Assembly: GCF_001700895.1 (NCBI RefSeq)
Contig: NZ_CP013259.1
Location: 124,001-188,000, forward strand
Direction: 5' to 3'
DNA length: 64,000 nt
DNA from: Buchnera aphidicola (Diuraphis noxia)
GTDB lineage: Bacteria > Pseudomonadota > Gammaproteobacteria > Enterobacterales > Enterobacteriaceae
Shown: piece by piece, positions 32,426-43,628 of the stretch
Numbering within the stretch: position 1 is the stretch's first letter
How the letters are laid out: each line of letters begins with the position of its first letter
Program-made: the position numbers and the translations under genes
Notes under the pieces: generated by a model
What the model was told of the DNA's origin: nothing
Seen by the model: the letters and a program-made list of their open reading frames with translations, nothing else
Database searches by the model: none

Positions 32426-35238
32426 ATGAAAACACGTTTTTCACCTTTTCCTATTGTATTTAAAATACAACGATTGCAAATTTCATTTTCTAACTGATTT
32501 TTAAAATCATGAAAATAGTGCCAGCAACGTGGACATTTTTTACCGGTAATTTTTTCTAAAAAAATTTTTAAAAAAGAAATATTTGTACTTTTTTTCGTAT
32601 TTTTAGGTGCAGTTTCATATGGTTTTACTTTTGCTTCAGACGTTAAAAATATAAATTTTAATTCTTGATCTAAAATTTTTAATTTATTCAATAATTCATG
32701 TGAAACATATAATGTTAGAGATATTTCCAAGGAATTATTAATAGTTTTATTTTTTATTAATTCTTCTAGAAATTTATTTATTTCATGTTTAATATTAATT
32801 ATTTCTTCCCAAAATTTACAGTTGAACATATCTGCATTATTCAAATAAAATAATTTATCAAACCATTCTTCTGTGAATACATATTGAGCTTTATTTTTTG
32901 GTAAGTAATTCCATATTTCATGAGCAGTAAAAGATAATATTGGTGCTATCCATCGAACAAGTGCATGAATAATATAATATATAGTTGTTTGACAACTTCG
33001 TCGTTCTTGACTATTTTTTTTCAAAGTGTATTGTCTATCTTTAATGATATCAAGATAAAATGATCCCATTTCCATTGAACAAAAATACATTATTCTCTGT
33101 ACGACTGCATGAAAGTTATATTTTTTATAAAAATCAATAATTTCTTCTTGTACAGTTTTAGTATGGCTTATAGCCCATTTATCTAAATAAACCATATTAT
33201 TTTTCGATATTATATCTTTTTCAGGATCAAAGTCATTAATATTAGCTAACATAAATCTTGCAGTATTTCTAATTCTACGATATGTATTTGATGTAATTGT
33301 TAATATTTCATTAGAAATTGAAATATCATTAGAATAATTAGAAGAAGCTACCCATAACCTTAAAATATCTGCTCCTAATTTATTAGTTATGTTATTAGGA
33401 CTAATAGTATTTCCTATGGATTTAGACATTTTTTGTCCCTTTCCATCCACTACAAATCCATGAGTTAACACTTCAGAATATGGCGCTTTTCCATTAATTA
33501 ACATCGATATTATAAGTGAAGACATAAACCAACCTCGATGTTGATCTGAACCTTCTAAATACATATCAGCATGATTTTTTTTATATTTTTTATTTTTATA
33601 TTGTATGGAAGTATGTGTATTACCAGACTCAAACCATACATCCAAAACATCTAAGATGTGATCATATGATTTATAGTCTTCTTCTAGAATTTCCTTTAAG
33701 TCTATCTTCCAACATATTTTTAATCCTTCTTTTTCTACTTTTTTTGCTATTTTTTCTATTAAAAAATGATTTTTAGGATGAATTTCTTTTGTTTTTTTAT
33801 GTACAAAAATTGACATTGGTACTCCCCATTTTCTTTGTCTAGAAATGCACCAATCAGGTCGTTTCTTAATCATTTCACTTATTCTTGCTTGTCCCCATGT
33901 AGGTATCCAAAATACGTTTTTAATTGCTTTTAAAGATTTATCACGGAGTTGGTTATGATCTATTTTGATAAACCATTGTGGAGTAGCTCTATATATAACT
34001 GGACTTTTATGTCGCCAACAATGTGGGTAGTTGTGTTTTAACACTTCATGATGTAATAAAAAATTATTTTTAGATAATATTTTTATAATAATTGAATTTG
34101 CTTTAAAAATATTCATCCCATCTAGTTTTGGATGAATATTAGAGATATAGTTGCCATTATAATCTACTAAATTACTTGTTTTAATATTATATTTTTGACT
34201 AACTTTATAATCATCTGGTCCATGATCAGGTGCTGTATGAACTGCTCCTGTTCCAGTTTCACATGTTACATGTTCTCCTAAAATAACAGGTAAAAAAACA
34301 TTTTTTAAAAATGGATGTAAAAAAATTATATTTTCTAAATTGTTCCCTGTTATAGAACTTATTATTGTCCATTTTTTTATTTTTAATTTATTTAATACGT
34401 TATTAACTAATTCTTGTGCAATAATTAAAATATATTTTTCAGTTTGAATTAATTGATATTGAAAATTTGGATTAATTGAAATAGCTTTACTAGATGGTAG
34501 AGTCCATGGTGTTGTTGTCCAAATAGGAAAATATATGTCTTTTTTACCTAATTTTTTGATATTAAATATATTTTCTATTATTGATGTATTTTGATTTTTA
34601 AATGCAACTATAATGGAATCTGATTGTTTTTTAGAATATTCAATTTCTGCTTCAGATAAAGAAGAAGAACATTCAAGACACCAATGAATAGGCTTAAAAT
34701 CTTGATATAAATATTTTTTTTTAATAATTTGAGACAATGTTCGAATTATATTGGCTTCATTTTTAAAATCCATTGTGAGATGAGGATTTTCCCAATCACC
34801 TATTATTCCAAGTCTAATAAAATCTTTTTTTTGTTTTTTAACTTGATTTTTTGCATATTTTCTACATTTTTCTTGAAATTCTGAAATAGATGTTTCTATA
34901 TTATTAGAAATAATTTTTTCTACTTTTTGTTCAATAGGTAAACCATGGCAGTCCCAAGACGGAATATAAGGAGCATCAAATCCTGATATATTTTTAGATT
35001 TTATAATAATATCTTTTAAAATTTTATTGACAGCATGTCCAATATGAATATTTCCATTAGCATATGGCGGACCATCATGTAAAAAAAATATTTTTTTTCC
35101 CTTTTTTTTTATTCTAATTAGTTCATATAGATTATTTTCATTCCAATTTTTTAAAATTTCCGGTTCTTTCTTTGAAAGATTGCCTTTCATAGAAAATTTT
35201 GTTTTAGGTAGATTTAGTGTTTTTTTATAATCATTCAT
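32422..35238 (-). CDS. ileS: Isoleucyl-tRNA synthetase
   Basis: Class I synthetase of 938 residues, the E. coli length. HIGH motif in [18 protein letters not shown] in [10 protein letters not shown], and a C-terminal zinc ribbon formed by KCPRCWHYF and ICNRC. Unlike the ThrRS and PheRS of this window, the CP1 editing domain is intact: [15 protein letters not shown] and [17 protein letters not shown] match E. coli closely, so Val-tRNA-Ile proofreading should be active. It sits between ribF and lspA as in E. coli. Confidence 0.98.
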   Translation of the reverse strand: MNDYKKTLNLPKTKFSMKGNLSKKEPEILKNWNENNLYELIRIKKKGKKIFFLHDGPPYANGNIHIGHAVNKILKDIIIKSKNISGFDAPYIPSWDCHGLPIEQKVEKIISNNIETSISEFQEKCRKYAKNQVKKQKKDFIRLGIIGDWENPHLTMDFKNEANIIRTLSQIIKKKYLYQDFKPIHWCLECSSSLSEAEIEYSKKQSDSIIVAFKNQNTSIIENIFNIKKLGKKDIYFPIWTTTPWTLPSSKAISINPNFQYQLIQTEKYILIIAQELVNNVLNKLKIKKWTIISSITGNNLENIIFLHPFLKNVFLPVILGEHVTCETGTGAVHTAPDHGPDDYKVSQKYNIKTSNLVDYNGNYISNIHPKLDGMNIFKANSIIIKILSKNNFLLHHEVLKHNYPHCWRHKSPVIYRATPQWFIKIDHNQLRDKSLKAIKNVFWIPTWGQARISEMIKKRPDWCISRQRKWGVPMSIFVHKKTKEIHPKNHFLIEKIAKKVEKEGLKICWKIDLKEILEEDYKSYDHILDVLDVWFESGNTHTSIQYKNKKYKKNHADMYLEGSDQHRGWFMSSLIISMLINGKAPYSEVLTHGFVVDGKGQKMSKSIGNTISPNNITNKLGADILRLWVASSNYSNDISISNEILTITSNTYRRIRNTARFMLANINDFDPEKDIISKNNMVYLDKWAISHTKTVQEEIIDFYKKYNFHAVVQRIMYFCSMEMGSFYLDIIKDRQYTLKKNSQERRSCQTTIYYIIHALVRWIAPILSFTAHEIWNYLPKNKAQYVFTEEWFDKLFYLNNADMFNCKFWEEIINIKHEINKFLEELIKNKTINNSLEISLTLYVSHELLNKLKILDQELKFIFLTSEAKVKPYETAPKNTKKSTNISFLKIFLEKITGKKCPRCWHYFHDFKNQLENEICNRCILNTIGKGEKRVFI

Positions 35239-35253
35239 GATATTTTCTTTTTT

Positions 35254-36198
35254 TTATAAATGATAAGAAATATTAAAATATTGTTTTGCTTTTTTAATAT
35301 CATTTTCAATTTGATTTTTAAGTTTTTGTATTGAAGGGAAAAATAGTTCGTTTCTTATTTTTTTTAAAATGATTACTTCTATATATTTTCCGTATAAATC
35401 TATTTTTATATTAAACAAATAAACTTCAAGAACTCTGTTGTTTTGTACTTGAGAAAAACTGGGTTTGATTCCAATATTACATATTCCTAATAATGTTTTA
35501 TTTAAAAAACAATTCACTTTTACTACATATACTCCATTGCTTAATAAAAAACTTTTGTTTAGAAGTATATTTGCTGTAGGATAACCTATTTTTTTTCCTA
35601 TAGATTTACCGTGCACTACTTTACCATAAATACTGAATAAACGACCTAAAAACTTAGATGCTAGTGTTATATTATTTGCAGATAACACTTCTCTAATTTT
35701 AGTACTGCTAATTTTGATATTATTTTTATAAACAGGTTGTACTTGTATAATTTTAAATGAAAATTTCTTGCTTAGTTTTTCTAGCATATCAATGTTTCCA
35801 GATCTTTGACATCCAAATCTAAAATCATTTCCTATGATTATAAATTTTATATGTAGTTTATTTATTAGTATCTTTGTGATAAAATCTTTTGCAGTTAGTG
35901 ATTGAAAAAATTTATTAAATTTAATACATAAAATATAATCAATATTATAAGACATAATATGTTTGATTTTTTCTCGAAATCTTGTAATTCTTATTGGCGC
36001 ATTTTTATTCTTTAAAAACTCTAACGGTTGAGGTTCAAATAGTATTATTATGCTTGGTATATTATATTTTTCCCCTATTTTATATACACGAAGAAATAAT
36101 TTTTGATGTCCTAAATGTATTCCATCAAAATTTCCAATTGTAACAACTGCATTAGCATGAATTTCTTTAAGATTATGAATTCCTCTTATGATGTTCAT
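35254..36198 (-). CDS. ribF: Bifunctional riboflavin kinase / FAD synthetase
   Basis: Makes FMN and FAD from riboflavin. 314 residues (E. coli 313). The N-terminal adenylyltransferase has VTIGNFDGIHLGHQKL and GNDFRFGCQRSGN; the C-terminal kinase has GKVVHGKSIGKKIGYPTAN and a late LEVYLFN. Complex I (NuoF) and other flavoenzymes need its product. It starts the ribF-ileS-lspA-ispH-dapB series and diverges from rpsT. Confidence 0.97.
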   Translation of the reverse strand: MNIIRGIHNLKEIHANAVVTIGNFDGIHLGHQKLFLRVYKIGEKYNIPSIIILFEPQPLEFLKNKNAPIRITRFREKIKHIMSYNIDYILCIKFNKFFQSLTAKDFITKILINKLHIKFIIIGNDFRFGCQRSGNIDMLEKLSKKFSFKIIQVQPVYKNNIKISSTKIREVLSANNITLASKFLGRLFSIYGKVVHGKSIGKKIGYPTANILLNKSFLLSNGVYVVKVNCFLNKTLLGICNIGIKPSFSQVQNNRVLEVYLFNIKIDLYGKYIEVIILKKIRNELFFPSIQKLKNQIENDIKKAKQYFNISYHL

Positions 36199-36394
36199 TT
36201 TTAAACTAACCTTTGAAAATGTAGTGGTTTGAATTGTTAAAAAAGATATTTTTTAAAAAAGCGATTTTTAGATGTAAATTATCGCTTATTGAAATATTTT
36301 TTTAATTAATTTGATAAAAATATTTTTAGTATATTGATATCGCTTATATGTTGAAATAAAGATGTAATTTGTTAAAAATTTTAGGAGGTTAAAT

Positions 36395-36658
36395 TTGGCA
36401 AATATCAAAGCTGCTAAAAAAGATGTCATAACATCTGAAAAACGTCGAAAAAACAATACTAGTCGACGTTCAATGATTCGTACTTATATCAAAAAAGTAC
36501 GATTAGCTATTATCTCAGGACAAAAAGAAATAGCTCAGAAAGCATTTAAAAAAATGCAGCCTATTGTAGATTCCCACGTGAATAAGGGTTTAATACATAA
36601 AAACAAAGCTGCACGTTATAAATCTACTTTATACTTACAGATTTCTAAAATGCGTTAA
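36395..36658 (+). CDS. rpsT: 30S ribosomal protein S20, UUG start
   Basis: Primary 16S rRNA-binding protein; 87 residues, as in E. coli. Starts [18 protein letters not shown] after a TTG codon at 36395, preceded by AGGAGGT at 36383-36389. E. coli rpsT also uses UUG, which is part of its translational autocontrol. Ends at KMR; a hairpin follows. Confidence 0.96.
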   Translation: MANIKAAKKDVITSEKRRKNNTSRRSMIRTYIKKVRLAIISGQKEIAQKAFKKMQPIVDSHVNKGLIHKNKAARYKSTLYLQISKMR

Positions 36659-36718
36659 AGTTAAGTATTTCGATAGTATTGCCTCTAATTGTATTTTAAG
36701 AAGCAATACTTTAACTTT
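36657..36718. terminator. Hairpin between rpsT and dnaJ
   Basis: AGTATTGC (36675-36682) pairs with GCAATACT (36703-36710), and an outer arm AAAGTTAA (36657-36664) pairs with TTAACTTT (36711-36718). It lies between two convergent genes and could end transcription from both sides. There is no long T run, so strength is uncertain. Confidence 0.55.
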
Positions 36719-36729
36719 AATAACAAGTT

Positions 36730-37866
36730 TTATTTTGTTAAATCATCAAAAAATCTTTTTACTCCATCAAAAAATCTTTTTGAACGTGGACTATTTTTTT
36801 CACCACGAAAACCATTGAAACTTGTTCCTAACTCAAATAAAAGATTTTTTTGTTTTGCATTCAGATTAACGGGTGTTTCTACTACAACTCGACATAACAA
36901 ATCACCTTTGTTTCTATTTTGTACAGATTGCACTCCTCTTCCTTTAATACGAAAGAGTTTTCCTGATTGTGTTTCAGATGGAATCTTTAATTTAACTCTT
37001 CCGTCTAAAGTAGGGACTTCTATCTCTCCGCCTAAAGCGGCCATGCTAAAATTTATTGGTACTTCACAGTATAAATTATTTTCCTCTCTTTCAAAAATAG
37101 GATGCTTTTTAACTGTAATTTGAACATAAAGATCACCTGGTTCTGCACCATTGATACCAGATTCTCCTTCTTTATTTAAACGAATTCGATCATTGGTATC
37201 GATTCCAGGTGGAATTTTTACAAGTAATGTTTTATATGTTTCCACTCTTCCTTGTCCATGACATGAACGACAAGGATCTTGAATTATTTTTCCCTTTCCA
37301 TAACATGTAGTACAAGATTGTTGTACAGTAAAAAATCCTTTTCTAATATGTATTTGACCTTTTCCATGGCATGTATGACATGATCGAGGTTTTGTGCCAA
37401 TTCTAGATCCACTTCCATAACATATTTTGCAAGTTTGTAAAGTGGGAATACGAATTTCTTTTTTTGTTCCTTTGACTGCTTCTTCTAATAAAATTTCCAT
37501 ATTATAACATAAATCAGATCCTTTTTTAGCTCTTTGATTTCTGTTTCCTCCAAATATATCTCCAAAAACATCTCCAAAAATATCTCCAAAATCTGAAGAG
37601 CTAGTAAATGTACTATATGTACTATTTCCAGCATTATTATGATCGAAAGCAGAATGTCCATATTGATCATATGCAGTTCTTTTTTCTTCGTTGATTAATA
37701 TTTCATATGCTTCTTTTACTTCCTTAAATTTATTTTCTGCAGTTTTATCTCCCTGATTACGATCAGGATGATATTTCATTGCTAATTTTTTGTATGCTTT
37801 TTTAATTTCACGTTCTTCCGCAGATCTTGAAATTCCTAAAACTTCATAATAGTCTTTTTTTGCCAT
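36730..37866 (-). CDS. dnaJ: Chaperone DnaJ (Hsp40)
   Basis: Co-chaperone that delivers substrates to DnaK and stimulates its ATPase. 378 residues (E. coli 376). J domain with YHPDRNQGD, a Gly/Phe-rich linker ([15 protein letters not shown]), four CxxCxGxG zinc repeats between about residues 145 and 210, and the C-terminal substrate domains. It lies 97 bp downstream of dnaK with a GC-rich hairpin between. GrpE is not in this window. Confidence 0.98.
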   Translation of the reverse strand: MAKKDYYEVLGISRSAEEREIKKAYKKLAMKYHPDRNQGDKTAENKFKEVKEAYEILINEEKRTAYDQYGHSAFDHNNAGNSTYSTFTSSSDFGDIFGDVFGDIFGGNRNQRAKKGSDLCYNMEILLEEAVKGTKKEIRIPTLQTCKICYGSGSRIGTKPRSCHTCHGKGQIHIRKGFFTVQQSCTTCYGKGKIIQDPCRSCHGQGRVETYKTLLVKIPPGIDTNDRIRLNKEGESGINGAEPGDLYVQITVKKHPIFEREENNLYCEVPINFSMAALGGEIEVPTLDGRVKLKIPSETQSGKLFRIKGRGVQSVQNRNKGDLLCRVVVETPVNLNAKQKNLLFELGTSFNGFRGEKNSPRSKRFFDGVKRFFDDLTK

Positions 37867-37897
37867 TCTTGCTTGCTCTGTTTGAGTTTAAAATAAT

Positions 37898-37930
37898 GCA
37901 CGGGCGTAGAGGAATTTTCTACGCCCGTGC
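37898..37930 (-). terminator. GC-rich hairpin between dnaK and dnaJ
   Basis: GCACGGGCGTAGA (37898-37910) is perfectly complementary to 37918-37930, a 13-bp stem with 9 G/C pairs and a 7-base loop. It is among the strongest hairpins in the window. Downstream on the minus strand comes ATTATTTT, an imperfect T tract, so a partial terminator that lowers dnaJ relative to dnaK, or an RNA-stability element, is likely. Confidence 0.7.
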
Positions 37931-37963
37931 TAGTTTAAATTCTATTATAATTATCCCTATGTT

Positions 37964-39877
37964 TTATTTTTTAGGATCTTTGATTTCTTCAAATTCAGCA
38001 TCTACGACATTTTCGTCTTTTTTGTTAGATGGGTTGTTTTTATTATGTGAATTTTCTTCAGATTTTTTTTGATTTATTTCGTTTAGCTTTGATGATTTTT
38101 TTAAAAGAATTTGTATTTTTTCTTCAATGTCAGATTTATTTTCTCCTTTTAATGATTTTTCTAAATCATCTAAAGCACATTTAATTTCATTTTTATCTTT
38201 TTCTTCAAGGATATTTTTATTTTTATCTAATTGTTTTTTTGTAGTATGAATTAATTGATCAGCGTGATTTCTTGTTTGAATTAATTCTTCGAATTTTTGA
38301 TCAGCTTCAGAATTAGCTTCAGCATCATCTATCATTTTTTTAATTTCTTCTTCTTTCAGCCCAGAAGATGCTTTAATGGTAATTTTTTGTTCTTTTCCTG
38401 TTTTTTTATCTTTTGCAGAAACATGTAATATTCCATCAGAATCGATATCAAATGTTACTTCAATTTGTGCTGTTCCTCTAGGTGCTGGTTCAATTCCATC
38501 TAAATTAAATTGTCCTAACGATTTATTATCTAATGATTTTTTACGCTCACCTTGTAATACGTGTATGGTTACTGCTGATTGATTATCCTCTGCTGTTGAA
38601 AAAACTTGACTATGTTTAGTAGGAATAGTAGTATTTTTCTTTATAAGTGGAGTCATTATCCCACCCATTGTTTCAATACCTAATGATAATGGAGTGACAT
38701 CAAGTAATAAAACATCTTTAACCTCTCCAGATAGCACACCCCCTTGAACAGCAGCACCTACTGCAACAGCTTCATCTGGATTTACATCTTTTCTAGGTTC
38801 TTTTCCAAAAAAATTTGCGACTTTGGTTTGAACCATTGGCATTCTTGTTTGACCACCTACTAAGATTACATCATTCACGTCTGAAATTGAAAGTCCTGCA
38901 TCTTTTAACGCAACCTTTACTGGTTCAATAGAACGTATTATTAAATCTTCTACTAAAGATTCTAATTTTGATCTAGTAACTTTAATATTTAAATGTTTAG
39001 GACCGTTAGAGTCTGCTGTAATATATGGGAGATTGACATCTGTTTGTTGTGCAGATGATAGTTCTATTTTTGCTTTTTCTGCAGATTCTTTTAACCGTTG
39101 CATAGCTAAAGGATCATTCCTTAAATCTATACCTTGTTCTTTTTTAAATTCTGTGACTAGGTAATTAATTAATCTACTATCAAAATCTTCGCCTCCAAGA
39201 TGAGTATCTCCATTTGTCGCAAGGACTTCGAACGTTTTTTCTTTGTCAACGTCATCAATTTCAATAATAGATATATCAAACGTCCCACCGCCTAAATCAT
39301 AAACAGCAATTGTTCTATTTCCTTGCCCTTTATCTAAACCGTAAGCGAGTGCAGCAGCTGTAGGCTCATTAATAATTCTTTTTACTTCTAATCCTGCTAT
39401 TCTTCCTGCATCTTTAGTAGCTTGACGTTGAGCATCATTAAAATAAGCAGGAACTGTTATGACTGCTTCTGTTATTTTCTCTCCTAAGTAGTCTTCTGCA
39501 GTTTTTTTCATTTTTTTTAAAACTTCTGCTGAAATTTGAGGAGGAGCTATTTTTTCTTTTTTTATATTAATCCATGCATCACCGTTATCAGAATTGATAA
39601 TTTTATACGGCATTATTTTTATATCACGTTGAACTTCATCATCTTGAAATTTTCTACCAATTAAACGTTTTATTGCAAATAATGTATTTTTTGGATTTGT
39701 AATAGCTTGACGTTTAGCTGGTTGTCCGACTAAAACTTCTCCCTCTTGAGTATATGCAATGATTGAAGGTGTTGTACGGTCACCTTCTGCATTTTCTAAA
39801 ACACGAGGTTTGTTGCCATCCATAATGGCAACACAAGAGTTGGTTGTTCCCAAGTCAATACCAATAATTTTACCCAT
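37964..39877 (-). CDS. dnaK: Chaperone DnaK (Hsp70)
   Basis: ATP-dependent chaperone. 637 residues (E. coli 638). The nucleotide-binding domain begins [12 protein letters not shown] and contains [28 protein letters not shown] and [11 protein letters not shown]; the substrate domain contains [14 protein letters not shown]; the tail ends [17 protein letters not shown] stands 7 bp before the ATG. A sigma-32 type promoter lies about 127 bp upstream, so it is probably heat-regulated. Confidence 0.99.
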   Translation of the reverse strand: MGKIIGIDLGTTNSCVAIMDGNKPRVLENAEGDRTTPSIIAYTQEGEVLVGQPAKRQAITNPKNTLFAIKRLIGRKFQDDEVQRDIKIMPYKIINSDNGDAWINIKKEKIAPPQISAEVLKKMKKTAEDYLGEKITEAVITVPAYFNDAQRQATKDAGRIAGLEVKRIINEPTAAALAYGLDKGQGNRTIAVYDLGGGTFDISIIEIDDVDKEKTFEVLATNGDTHLGGEDFDSRLINYLVTEFKKEQGIDLRNDPLAMQRLKESAEKAKIELSSAQQTDVNLPYITADSNGPKHLNIKVTRSKLESLVEDLIIRSIEPVKVALKDAGLSISDVNDVILVGGQTRMPMVQTKVANFFGKEPRKDVNPDEAVAVGAAVQGGVLSGEVKDVLLLDVTPLSLGIETMGGIMTPLIKKNTTIPTKHSQVFSTAEDNQSAVTIHVLQGERKKSLDNKSLGQFNLDGIEPAPRGTAQIEVTFDIDSDGILHVSAKDKKTGKEQKITIKASSGLKEEEIKKMIDDAEANSEADQKFEELIQTRNHADQLIHTTKKQLDKNKNILEEKDKNEIKCALDDLEKSLKGENKSDIEEKIQILLKKSSKLNEINQKKSEENSHNKNNPSNKKDENVVDAEFEEIKDPKK

Positions 39878-40003
39878 GAAAATTTCTCCTATAATAGCTT
39901 GATAAATTGGGTTTTCAACCTTTATGCAACCATTTTTTTGGCTTTTAATAAACTAATAAAATAGTATTTTTATTGCATGTTAGCTTTAAAGTTGAATGAT
40001 TAT

Positions 40004-40034
40004 TAAATGGGGTCTCTTTTTCTGCCATCAAGGG
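40004..40034 (-). promoter_or_regulatory. Sigma-32 (heat-shock) promoter of dnaK
   Basis: Read on the minus strand, CCCTTGAT (40027-40034) is followed after 14 bp by CCCCATTTA (40004-40012). This fits the sigma-32 consensus (CTTGAAA and CCCCATnT) and closely resembles the E. coli dnaK P1 promoter. It is in the dnaK-nuoA divergent gap; apart from this the 39878-40196 gap holds only A/T-rich sequence in which a nuo promoter must lie but cannot be singled out. Confidence 0.9.
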
Positions 40035-40196
40035 TTTAGGTTAAAAAAAACTAAAGTTTTTTATAATAAAATATGAACTGTTTTGGAATTTTTTATTTAT
40101 TAAAAATCATATTTTTATTAATATATTTCATATTATAATATTTTTTTATTGTATACTTTACTTATAATTATAATAAAAACTTTTTCTATAAAAAAC

Positions 40197-40562
40197 ATGG
40201 AAATCACAATGGAATATTTATCTTTTTTTATTTTTATAATGTTCTCTTTTGGATTTTGTTTTTTTATGCTTCTATTAAGTTATATGTTAGGTGGTAGATC
40301 TACATCTAGATATAAGAACACACCTTTTGAATCAGGTATTTCTTCTATAGGAAATACTTTTCTTCATTGCTCTGCAAAATTTCATTTAATTGCGATTTTT
40401 TTTGTTATTTTTGATGTTGAGGCATTATATTTATATGCATGGTCTGTCAGTATTACTGAGTCTGGATGGGTTGGATTTGAAGAAGCTTTTATGTTTATAA
40501 TGTCTATTATATTAGGATTAATTTATTTAATTCGTACAAAAGCACTAAATTGGATATCTTAA
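40197..40562 (+). CDS. nuoA: NADH-quinone oxidoreductase subunit A
   Basis: Small membrane subunit at the junction of the arms of complex I. Three hydrophobic helices; the loop between the first two carries KNTPFESGISSIG, and AKFHLIAIFFVIFDVEALYLYAW is the conserved core. The start may be ATG 40197 (MEITMEYL, 121 residues) or ATG 40209; I prefer the first only slightly, since neither has a good ribosome site. Shorter than E. coli (147) mainly at the C-terminus. Confidence 0.94.
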   Translation: MEITMEYLSFFIFIMFSFGFCFFMLLLSYMLGGRSTSRYKNTPFESGISSIGNTFLHCSAKFHLIAIFFVIFDVEALYLYAWSVSITESGWVGFEEAFMFIMSIILGLIYLIRTKALNWIS

Positions 40563-40597
40563 AAAATTTACATATTTAACATTTAAACGAGAGAAAA

Positions 40598-41275
40598 ATG
40601 AATTATACTTTAACTAGAGCAGAAAATCATAAACGCAACGTCAATTTTCCTAGAAAAAATACTACTTCTGTCGAAGATCCTGTAAAGCAATATATTAAAA
40701 AAAATATATTTATGGGTAAAATCACTCAATTGATACATACAATAGTTAATTGGGGAAGAAAGAATTCTTTATGGCCTTATAATTTTGGACTGTCATGCTG
40801 TTATGTTGAAATGGTATCTGCTTTTACTTCTGTTCATGATGTTGCTCGTTTTGGATCTGAAGTATTAAGAGCTTCTCCAAGACAAGCTGATGTTATGGTG
40901 ATTGCTGGTACACCATTTATCAAAATGGCACCTGTGATTCAAAGATTATATGATCAAATGTTAGAGCCAAAATGGGTTATTTCTATGGGATCTTGTGCTA
41001 ATTCGGGTGGAATGTATGATATTTATTCTGTTGTGCAAGGTGTAGATAAATTTTTACCCGTAGATATTTATATTCCTGGTTGTCCACCTCGTCCTGAAGC
41101 GTATATTCAAGGTTTAATGTTATTACAAAAATTAATTAAAGAAGAAAGAAGGCCGTTATCTTGGATTATTGGAGAACAAGGTATATATAATAAAAAAATG
41201 GTTTCTGAAAAAGAAAAAAGAAGAAATAAAAGAATTAATGTAATTAACCTTCCTACTTCTGAAAATATTTCATGA
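40598..41275 (+). CDS. nuoB: NADH-quinone oxidoreductase subunit B
   Basis: Carries cluster N2, the last electron carrier before quinone. 225 residues (E. coli 220). The four cluster cysteines are in [21 protein letters not shown] and [13 protein letters not shown] lies before the ATG. Second gene of the nuo operon. Confidence 0.98.
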   Translation: MNYTLTRAENHKRNVNFPRKNTTSVEDPVKQYIKKNIFMGKITQLIHTIVNWGRKNSLWPYNFGLSCCYVEMVSAFTSVHDVARFGSEVLRASPRQADVMVIAGTPFIKMAPVIQRLYDQMLEPKWVISMGSCANSGGMYDIYSVVQGVDKFLPVDIYIPGCPPRPEAYIQGLMLLQKLIKEERRPLSWIIGEQGIYNKKMVSEKEKRRNKRINVINLPTSENIS

Positions 41276-41314
41276 TATACTTGATCTTGTTAAGATAAGA
41301 GTAACGAGCAATAT

Positions 41315-43117
41315 ATGATAAATTTAAATCGAAAAGAAAAAAAATTTTTATTTAAAAATGTTTTCAAAAACAGTTCAAATGATTCAATAGTAAAAAATTT
41401 ATTTCGTGCATTTGGTCAGCAATGTTTTATTGAACAAATCACTATCACTGGTTTTCCTATATTATGGATTGATAAAATATTTTTATTAAAAATAGGTGAA
41501 TTTTTATATAATTTATCTAAACCTTATACTATGCTTTATGATTTACATGGTATTGATGAGCGTTTGCGATTAAATCGAGAAAATTTACCCCCTGCAGATT
41601 TTTCTGTTTTTTATCATTTAATATCTATTGAACGAAATTCTGATGTTATGTTAAAAGTTCCATTACTAGAACAAGATTTAATTTTACCGACATTTACTAA
41701 TTTATTTCCAAATGCTAATTGGTATGAACGTGAAACATGGGATATGTTTGGTATTGTTTTTGATAAACATCCTAATTTAACTCGCATTATTATGCCAAGT
41801 ACGTGGATAGGACATCCATTAAGAAAAAATTATTCCGCAAGAGCAACTGAATATGAACCGTATTTTTTAAATGAAAAAAAAGAAGATTTTGAAATGGAAG
41901 GATTGAAGTTTAATCCTGAATTATGGGGAATGAAACGTAAACACAATAACGTAGAGTTTATGTTTTTAAATTTAGGTCCTAATCATCCTTCTGCTCATGG
42001 GGCTTTTAGAATTGTTTTACAACTAGATGGTGAACATATTGTAGATTGTGTACCAGATATTGGATATCATCATCGTGGAGCTGAAAAAATGGCAGAGCGT
42101 CAATCATGGCATAGTTATATTCCTTATACTGATCGAATTGAGTATCTTGGAGGCTGTGTAAATGAAATGCCTTATGTATTAGCTGTCGAAAAATTAGCTA
42201 ATATTATAGTTCCAGAAAAAGTTGAAGTGATACGAGTAATGATGTCAGAATTATTTCGAATAAATAGTCATTTACTATATATTTCTACATTTATCCAAGA
42301 TGTTGGTTGTATGACACCTGTTTTTTTTGCGTTTACTGATCGTCAAAAAATATATGATTTAATTGAAGCAATTACAGGTGCTCGTATGCATCCTGCTTGG
42401 TTTCGTATTGGAGGAGTTGCTAATGATTTACCAAATGGTTGGAATATTTTATTAAAAGAATTTCTTCATTGGATGCCAAAAAGATTAAAGTATTATATCA
42501 AAATTTCGTTACAAAATAGTATTTTAATCAATCGTTCTAAAGGAATTGCTGAATATAATAAAACAGAAGCTTTGAAATGGGGTGTGACAGGAGCAGGATT
42601 ACGTGCTACAGGATTAGATTTTGATGTGCGAAAATGGCGACCATATTCTGGATATCAAAACTATGAGTTTGATGTTCCGATAGGAAAAGGTATTAGTGAT
42701 TGTTATTCAAGAGTAATGATTAAAGTAGAAGAAATCTATCAAAGTCTTATTATTTTAAGACAATGTTTGAATAATATGCCAGAAGGTCCATTTAAAGCTG
42801 AACATCCTTTAACCACACCACCTGATAAGCTATCTGTTTTGCAAAATATAGATACTATGATCAATCATTTTTTACAGGTTTCTTGGGGACCAGTTATTCC
42901 AAAAAATGAAAGTTTTCAAATGATTGAAGCAACGAAGGGAATTAATAGTTATTATTTAATTAGTGATGGTGGTACGATGAGTTATCGTACAAGAATACGT
43001 ACACCTAGTTTTCCACATTTACAACAAATACCTTCAGTAATTCGTGGAAGTTTAATATCAGATCTAATTGCATATTTAGGTAGTATAGATTTTGTTATGT
43101 CTGACGTGGATAGATAA
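41315..43117 (+). CDS. nuoC: NADH-quinone oxidoreductase fused subunit C/D
   Basis: Quinone-site subunit of the peripheral arm, fused as in E. coli (600 residues in each). The C part (about 1-185) ends with [18 protein letters not shown]; the D part carries [40 protein letters not shown] and the ending [11 protein letters not shown]. Also called nuoCD. Its stop is 2 bp before the presumed nuoE ATG. Confidence 0.98.
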   Translation: MINLNRKEKKFLFKNVFKNSSNDSIVKNLFRAFGQQCFIEQITITGFPILWIDKIFLLKIGEFLYNLSKPYTMLYDLHGIDERLRLNRENLPPADFSVFYHLISIERNSDVMLKVPLLEQDLILPTFTNLFPNANWYERETWDMFGIVFDKHPNLTRIIMPSTWIGHPLRKNYSARATEYEPYFLNEKKEDFEMEGLKFNPELWGMKRKHNNVEFMFLNLGPNHPSAHGAFRIVLQLDGEHIVDCVPDIGYHHRGAEKMAERQSWHSYIPYTDRIEYLGGCVNEMPYVLAVEKLANIIVPEKVEVIRVMMSELFRINSHLLYISTFIQDVGCMTPVFFAFTDRQKIYDLIEAITGARMHPAWFRIGGVANDLPNGWNILLKEFLHWMPKRLKYYIKISLQNSILINRSKGIAEYNKTEALKWGVTGAGLRATGLDFDVRKWRPYSGYQNYEFDVPIGKGISDCYSRVMIKVEEIYQSLIILRQCLNNMPEGPFKAEHPLTTPPDKLSVLQNIDTMINHFLQVSWGPVIPKNESFQMIEATKGINSYYLISDGGTMSYRTRIRTPSFPHLQQIPSVIRGSLISDLIAYLGSIDFVMSDVDR

Positions 43118-43119
43118 TT

Positions 43120-43628
43120 ATGTATAAAAAAAAAGTAAATTTCGGAAAATTAGTATAAAATTTCAACTAACTAAAGAAGAAGTACAAGAAATAGAAAGTC
43201 AAAAAAAATATTATGAAAATTATAGAGCTATTTCTATAGAAGCATTAAAAATTGTTCAAAAAAAAAGAGGATGGGTTTCTGATCAAGCGATTTATGCCAT
43301 TTCTGAAATACTTCAAATGAATCCTAGTGAAATCGAAGGGATTGCTACTTTTTATAGTCAAATTTTTCGCCAACCTGTAGGTCGTAATATCATTCGTTAT
43401 TGTGATAGTGTTGTTTGTTTTTTAACAGGTTATGAAATTATAAAAACAACATTAGAAAATTCTTTAAAAATAAAAACTGGAGAAACAAGTAAAGATAATC
43501 GGTTTACTTTATTACCAGTTTGTTGTTTAGGAAACTGTGATAAAGCTCCAACTCTTATGATTAATGAAGACACATACTCTTTCTTAAATGCTGAATCTAT
43601 TAAACATTTATTGGAATTATACAAATGA
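43120..43628 (+). CDS. nuoE: NADH-quinone oxidoreductase subunit E, start frameshifted at an A9 run
   Basis: Holds the N1a 2Fe-2S cluster. The body is intact from about 43137 on: [47 protein letters not shown], and the four ligands in YCDSVVC and CCLGNC. The ATG at 43120, 2 bp after nuoC, is out of frame with the body: after ATG TAT and nine A residues (43126-43134) its frame stops near 43156. One extra A gives a continuous protein of 169 residues (E. coli 166). The body frame has a stop at 43125 and no ATG before 43317, well inside the conserved region; AUU at 43149 is the only other candidate I see. It overlaps nuoF by 4 bp. Confidence 0.88.
43126..43134 (+). other. Poly(A)9 slippage site in nuoE
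   Basis: Nine consecutive A residues just behind the presumed start codon. Adding one A joins the start to the conserved NuoE frame. Such tracts support RNA polymerase slippage in A+T-rich endosymbionts; a miscounted homopolymer in the assembly would look the same. Confidence 0.6.
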
